From Spirometra erinaceieuropaei (lineage: Eukaryota > Platyhelminthes > Cestoda > Diphyllobothriidea > Diphyllobothriidae), in the NCBI GenBank assembly GCA_902702965.1, contig CACRXP010000698.1, forward strand, positions 269,981 to 333,980: a DNA stretch of 64,000 nt. Reading direction: 5' to 3'. Positions 59,721-64,000 of the stretch are shown here, in pieces (the first letter of the stretch is position 1; the number at the start of each line of letters is the position of its first letter). A program made the translations under genes and the position numbers. Under the pieces are notes generated by a model. It was given only the letters and a program-made list of their open reading frames with translations, ran no database searches and had not been told where the DNA came from.

Positions 59721-60510
59721 TTACTTTGTCAAAGGCAGCAAGGTGTCTGCGGAGAGTTCTAACGAGCCTTTGGGACCCGAGAAATCAGCGAGCGGCTGAA
59801 TGGCATTGGCATTGTTCGGGGGGAGCAGGCGATAGAAAGTCAGCGTGCCAAGAAAATGCGGCAGTTGGTGCTTAGAAGTGGGAGGCGGGAATTCATGGGT
59901 AGCCGCAATGAATGTCGGTTTACTCCACCAGGTGTCCGAGAAACTCGAGAAAAGGAGCCTCAAAGACAAACCTGAAATGGGCTGAAAACAACGTTAAATT
60001 GTTGCACGTGGTCAAACACCGTTTCCAGATGTTCCATGTATACTTCAGACGTGGTACCGGCAACCAAGATGTCGCCAACATAGGCGTTGGCAAAGGGTAT
60101 TCCGCGACGTATTGTCTTTAAGGTCTGGAAGACGTTGCGCAGAAACTCGAAGGGATTGGGAAGGTGGTAAGTGCCACCTCCGAAACGTCTTCCTGGGCGA
60201 TTGAGATTTGATGGGGGGCCCACACCAGGTCGACCATCGAAAAAACAGACTTTTCGAATAAGGTGCCGGAAAAATGATGGCGCTGCGGGACGTGGTAGTG
60301 ATCCGGGAAGGCGATGTTCAAGGCCCTGTTGCCACGCAGGGGCGCCAGTCACCAGCCCCGACATTCGGAGCCATGCGGGGCAGGGCGAAGCCCAAGGGTT
60401 TTCAGACTGACGGATGATGCTCACCTTAAGCATGTTCTTGAACTTGGTCTTGGCGGCAGCAAGACGAACACGCGCGAGACGGTGTGGTTGATGAAACGTG
60501 AAATTGCCAG
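59721..60510 (-). pseudogene. G3 reverse transcriptase
   Basis: RT is spread over at least three frames: MLKVSIIRQSENPWASP (60430), HYHVPQRHHFSGTLFEKSVF with SMVDLVWAPHQI (60300-60220, first catalytic Asp in VDL), FEFLRNVFQTLKTIRRGIPF and ANAYVGDILVAGTT (60080), then FPPPTSKHQLPHFLGTLTFY (59880). The catalytic YVDD/YIDD is YVGD here (60071-60082), losing one of the two aspartates. The tail SGPKGSLELSADTL leads into RNase H. Confidence 0.8.
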
Positions 60511-60609
60511 TAATTCGAATACGACGAACAAAGACCCCGATAGCGACTAAGTGTGGTGGAATTATGAGTGTTCTGTCGGCGGTGGCAGTGGGTAACTGTC
60601 CTTAGTACG

Positions 60610-60870
60610 GTTTAAGATAGCGAAATGTGTGGTGAAGGTAAGTCCATTTGGTTGTCAAGCGCCACACAGAACGTACGCATTTAAGTGTATGACATCGGCG
60701 ATCACGAGTGACCCTTTCCAAGAATGAAAGAATTTCGCCCACACCCCCAAAGTTGCTGCCGGTCGGAGACGCCGAACTAGATCTCCTAATTGGTAGGGGT
60801 ACGTTTTCTGTCTTTCGGCGGCGGATTTTAAATAGTTGCGTGCGAGGTTGTGGGTTGGTAATACGTAACC
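60610..60870 (-). pseudogene. integrase C-terminal fragment of a second gypsy element
   Basis: One frame reads YLKSAAERQKTYPYQLGDLV, RRLRPAATLGVWAKFFHSWK, then GSLVIADVIHLNAYVL. This is the 'A...RQK..YD....YQVGDLVWL..P....G...KF...W.GP..V' module at the integrase C terminus. It lies immediately upstream of the RT of G3, where gag/protease should be, so it belongs to another element or a rearranged copy. Confidence 0.6.
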
Positions 60871-61005
60871 ATTTGGCGAGAATTCACTTAATGTGGGTAA
60901 AGGAAAACGCTATTCTGCTGGGAGTCGGAAGTGGCGTTCTGCTAGTATAAAGAAGGGTCCCCCCAAAACGGGCCACGTGGTAGATGCGCTGGACCAAGAC
61001 AGGGG

Positions 61006-61560
61006 TCACACCGGATCCTGGCAAGTGTTATCAGAATGCGCACCATAACAAATTCTAACATTTCGGGGTGTGATGGCAGACCCTATTGCCGACAGTTCTC
61101 GCGCACATTGAAACCCCTGCCGCTCCCATTTTTGTTGTATTTTGAAATCCTGGTCATTTACTGCGTAGGCCAATCGGTGTGGTGTGGGGCGCCAAGGTGT
61201 GGGCTCGACCGTGCCACTTGTTCCCTCCCCGGACCGAATTTCGGGTGTAAAAGCCGAACGAGGTAAGGCTGAATGAATGCGAAAAGTACCAACGGCATTG
61301 TTATCGGCAGCGTGGGCGGCTGCAGAAAGCCGATGGTGGAGTTGTTGAGTTGCACGTCGACGGCAAATCCGTATTGCGGGTTGGTGTTTGTGAGACTGAG
61401 CAGGGGGATACCGCTTGTAGTTGAGGAAGTTAGATAGTAGATAGTGGGAAAGACGTCCGGATTCTGGTACTGATTGAGAGACTGCTTTGTTGGGTGGGAT
61501 AGGAATCATGACCTGAATACGATGGGCCCATGACAGGATGCCGGTAACTGGGTTCTTCAT
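61006..61560 (-). other. unrecognised 184-codon open frame
   Basis: The longest single open frame in this part of the window, on minus, 5' of the gypsy remnants. It is rich in Pro, Ser and Arg, and I find no protease, zinc-knuckle or other motif. By position it could be gag or spacer sequence of a gypsy element. I would not call it a gene on present evidence. Confidence 0.25.
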
Positions 61561-62021
61561 ATCGTGGTCACAGCAGATGACGCAGGAAAATTGAGCTAAA
61601 TCAAACAGCGCATTTTGTAATGATTGTGCGGTTGAGTGTTGATATCACGTCGGGGTCATCAATATCGCAGCAAGCTAGGCCGAGAGCAAGACCCTGGCTA
61701 CCACGACCTTTAGGCCCGGTCCTGAATAGGAAGAGAAGGTGGATGCCAGTGGGGAGGGGTAATACATTCTGTGCAGAATAACTGGAGGAGCTGGAGTGAG
61801 CATGTCCGGCGTCGGGTGAGCGGTATCCCAAATGTGTGAGGGAATGCGTCACAGCGTCTTAAGCCAGGATTCGGCCTTGAATCTGATTGGTCGGTTAGAA
61901 AGCCGCGTGAGCGAGTGCTAGATAGCCATGGGGTGCGTGGGCAGAAAATCGCGAGAAGCCCAGTGTTTAGACAGGCGTTCGGAGTAGGGCCACTTCACAC
62001 CAACACGCGCCCTCCCCCGTC

Positions 62022-62190
62022 TCCGGTCTTCTTGACTCTGTCTTGATACGGGGTCCAGGTAGGGGAGGAGGAGGAGAGGGCGCGGCAAATGCTGCGCACA
62101 AGCCTCCGCCCCTACTTCACCCTGCTGCAGAACAAACAGTGGACATCATCGGCAACGACGGTCGAAATATCGGTATGCCATCATGGCACA
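62022..62190. repeat. dispersed repeat X, copy 3
   Basis: Carries GGTCTTCTTGACTCTGTCTTGAT, CTACTTCACCCTGCTGCAGA, AACAGTGGACATCATCGGCA and CAACGACGGTCGA in the order seen in copies 1 and 2. This copy is the most complete of the three. Confidence 0.75.
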
Positions 62191-63180
62191 CGATACTCGT
62201 TTAGTCCAGTCGAGTGGATGGTGGTCATCTAAAAAAGCATTTAAAAGTCGCTTCAGCGTACGGTTGGTTTGCGCTCTATTGACTAAGCAGACAGCCAAGA
62301 CTAATGAAGTCAAAGTGCAGCTGAAATTGATGGGTTTGGTTTAGGCTTTTTCCTGTACTCAAAGGAAACCAACAGTGCCCAGGAGGTGCTATAATTAACC
62401 TATTCGATTCTATATTTGTGTTCTAACCCCAGCGGTTGATCAGGGTTATGAGTGACTGATTGGAGGCAGAATAAACCTGAGCCAGTCCTGTATCAATCTG
62501 CCCCAGCCCTCAATCGACTTCCCCCAAGTGATGGTTCTCAGCCCCTAGGAAGTCGCGGAAACGCGTTATGACACAGCCGGTGTCGTACTTTAATTACAAT
62601 CTCTTGAACGTTACAATGATAGCAAAACAAACGCGTTTCTTCACGTGACACGTCTAGTACGTAAGCATAAAAATGAATAAGAGTATCAGTGACTACGTTA
62701 CTGTCACTCTACTCCACCTGCCGGACCACTTGTCCAAAGAATTGTTTGCCCCACACTTTGCTTTGTCTAACATGCTTAAATCGCAGAGTGGCTCTCCACT
62801 GGACTAATTGGCACTAAGAATTCGGTTGTAAACAAGTGCGACCCATGCGCACCAGCATCACGTCGGCGCCCTTAAGTCATTCCGCCCCGTTGACGAACAA
62901 AGTGACGAACAGCTCTCTACGACTAATCGTGCTATTGGTTTAAGCACGCACCCCCCCCCCTAGCTGGTGGTTAGTCTTTACAACACCTAGGCACTTATGA
63001 GGCCTATCATTGGAGATGTGTATCGAGCATTACTGGAATGTTCCCGTGCCCCTTCGAGTGACATAATTGACTGCAACACGTTATGTGAAGTTCGTCGATT
63101 CACCTTAGTCAGTAGTTAGCCACTTGGTTCCGTCATTTAAAACGTCCTCCATCATGGTAGTCTGTCGAAAACATAAGATG
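62191..63180. other. no gene recognised
   Basis: Short frames only, with a run of 10 cytosines at 62951-62960. No repeat partner was noticed in the window. Confidence 0.4.
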
Positions 63181-63183
63181 TCA

Positions 63184-63614
63184 TTAGTGTTCACTGACAA
63201 GACAGTTTTTATCACAACAGACCGGGAAACATCGTTTTTCTGTCTGTGTGCTTCTAGCATTTCCATAGTTCTTGCAAAGAACTGTTTTTATTTCTTTGCT
63301 CCCCTCGGCGACGAGACCTTTGTCGTGGTAGTTCTCGCACTTCGTCCCGTCTCTCTTCTTGAAGACAGCCACGAGGATGCCTGAACCCAGGTCATAAGGA
63401 GCGACCTCGTCCCCCCAAGCTTGCTTAATCATAGAGCCAGCGCGCTAACGTCCACACAAGATTCGTGAATCACAATGCGAGTGCCGTCCTCTTTGGGGGC
63501 CTTGTTGCGCAGAGTCTGTTCTGCGTAGGCGATTTGTCCCCCACACAACACTGCATAGGCTGGAGTGGGATGAAACAGGTTCAGAAGGAAGCGATGACGT
63601 TGTGAGTTGGTCAC
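63184..63614 (-). pseudogene. RTE-like RT fragment related to LINE E1
   Basis: Minus frame 63432-63184 reads DLGSGILVAVFKKRDGTKCENYHDKGL-type text. This is the 'DWGSGILVP.FKKGDK..C.NYRGI.L' entry of RTE-type RT. Frame 63614-63429 gives QIAYAEQTLRNKAPKEDGTR, the 'A...L...KAPGEDGI' box. The plus strand here and at 42200-42430 share GTGGTAGTTCT.GCACTTCGTC, showing that both are copies of one family. Only about 430 bp survive. Confidence 0.7.
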
Positions 63615-63823
63615 GAGAACTCACCGTCTACCAGTTGCGCAGTGGTTTAAACACAGGTATGAATGAATAGAAGCGTAAGTGTCATCGATGCCGTGGCTGA
63701 CTCCCCCGTTTTGCGGGTATGATCGTTAGCAAGCCACAGATAGTCATTCCACAGTCCCTCGCTTCTGTTGGTAATAATGCTCGAAGAATATAAGCCCTGC
63801 ACCAGCTGCATCTTCCTTTATAG

Positions 63824-64000
63824 GCGCACGTCCAACAGCGACCTTTGCGAGACCCCACCGAGGTGGCGATGGAAGAGGACGCCAACGACGATGATGAGGA
63901 AGATAATTTACCCCTCACGGACCTCTGCAAGCGGGTCGCGGCACCACATCCGCATGTCACAGCGGCCGTTGTTGCGCCTCCCGAACCTCCACCACTGCCA
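63824..64000 (+). CDS. unrecognised acidic open frame, possible exon, runs off the edge
   Basis: After a good acceptor (TCTTCCTTTATAG, AG at 63822-63823) the plus strand stays open for 59 codons to the window end. It reads AHVQQRPLRDPTEV, an acidic run (MEEDANDDDEED), NLPLTDLCKRVA and a Pro-rich end (VAPPEPPPLP). The in-frame codon before it is the TAG of the acceptor itself, so it must be spliced or be a chance frame. An acidic tract followed by LPL.DL occurs near the end of some DDE transposases, but that link is only suggestive. The bases look coding (GC-rich, biased wobble). Cut by the window edge. Confidence 0.35.

Larger units (their letters stand above)
58166..60510 (-). mobile_element. 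gypsy-like LTR retrotransposon pol remnant G3
   Basis: On minus from about 60510 to 58166 the order RT, RNase H, spacer, integrase is that of Ty3/gypsy. The pre-RT text RLAAAKTKFKNMLKVSIIRQ leads directly into SENPWAS. RT, RNase H and integrase are each frameshifted, and the integrase core is internally deleted. No LTR pair was found; one LTR would be expected below 58.1 kb. The 188-bp repeats at 57.1-57.5 kb are the best candidates for that side. Confidence 0.8.

Noticed and set aside
1..64000. CRISPR array, bacterial operon, phage or defence island
   Set aside because: There are no regularly spaced short repeats, no dense co-directional ORFs and no ribosome binding sites. The genes are eukaryotic, split or retroelement-derived.

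Overview
This window looks like eukaryotic nuclear DNA, most likely from a parasitic flatworm and perhaps a tapeworm of the Spirometra/Diphyllobothrium type. The evidence is an intron-split kinase gene with GT..AG splice sites, long AT-rich non-coding stretches, no operons or ribosome binding sites, and decayed CR1-like, RTE-like, Penelope-like and gypsy-like retroelements of kinds familiar from flatworm genomes. The phylum is an inference from repeat style, not a proof. I saw no prokaryotic gene cluster, CRISPR array, rRNA gene or new defence-type system.

Left part (1-28 kb): one host gene is firmly supported, the first three coding exons of a NIM1-like (SNF1/AMPK-related) serine/threonine kinase on the minus strand (exons at 24196-23503, 10821-10700 and 10081-9935). 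It covers the N-terminal extension, glycine loop, VAIK lysine, alpha-C glutamate and hinge. The catalytic loop (HRD), DFG and APE exons were not found and probably lie beyond the left edge. Its 12.7-kb first intron holds a probable gypsy integrase remnant (17.7-18.2 kb) and copies of two dispersed repeat families. Farther left are a tRNA-derived SINE (about 1.4-1.5 kb) and a broken Penelope-like element (4.5-5.3 kb) flanked by inverted copies of its own 3' end. A perfect 54-bp palindrome without spacer lies at 27.05 kb.

Middle (28-36 kb): three CR1-like LINEs sit head to tail on the minus strand. LINE C (28.1-30.4 kb) is 5'-truncated. LINE A (30.4-33.96 kb) is nearly complete, with ORF1 broken by one stop and the endonuclease by one stop. 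LINE B (34.0-35.75 kb) is an older fragment. A tRNA-like sequence with A and B boxes lies at the 5' edge of LINE A on the opposite strand.

Right part (38.8-64 kb): a gypsy gag/protease remnant (38.9-40.0 kb), an RTE-like remnant (41.0-43.5 kb), two copies of a second endonuclease-RT family (45.7-47.5 and 51.35-53.3 kb), a hairpin-forming inverted repeat (53.7-54.1 kb), a 188-bp direct repeat bracketing a captured integrase fragment (57.1-57.5 kb), a gypsy pol remnant (58.2-60.9 kb), another RTE-like fragment (63.2-63.6 kb) and an unrecognised acidic open frame running off the right edge. Every recognised retroelement right of 28 kb is on the minus strand. Almost all are broken by frameshifts and stops, so the right half is a graveyard of nested retroelements next to one real kinase gene.
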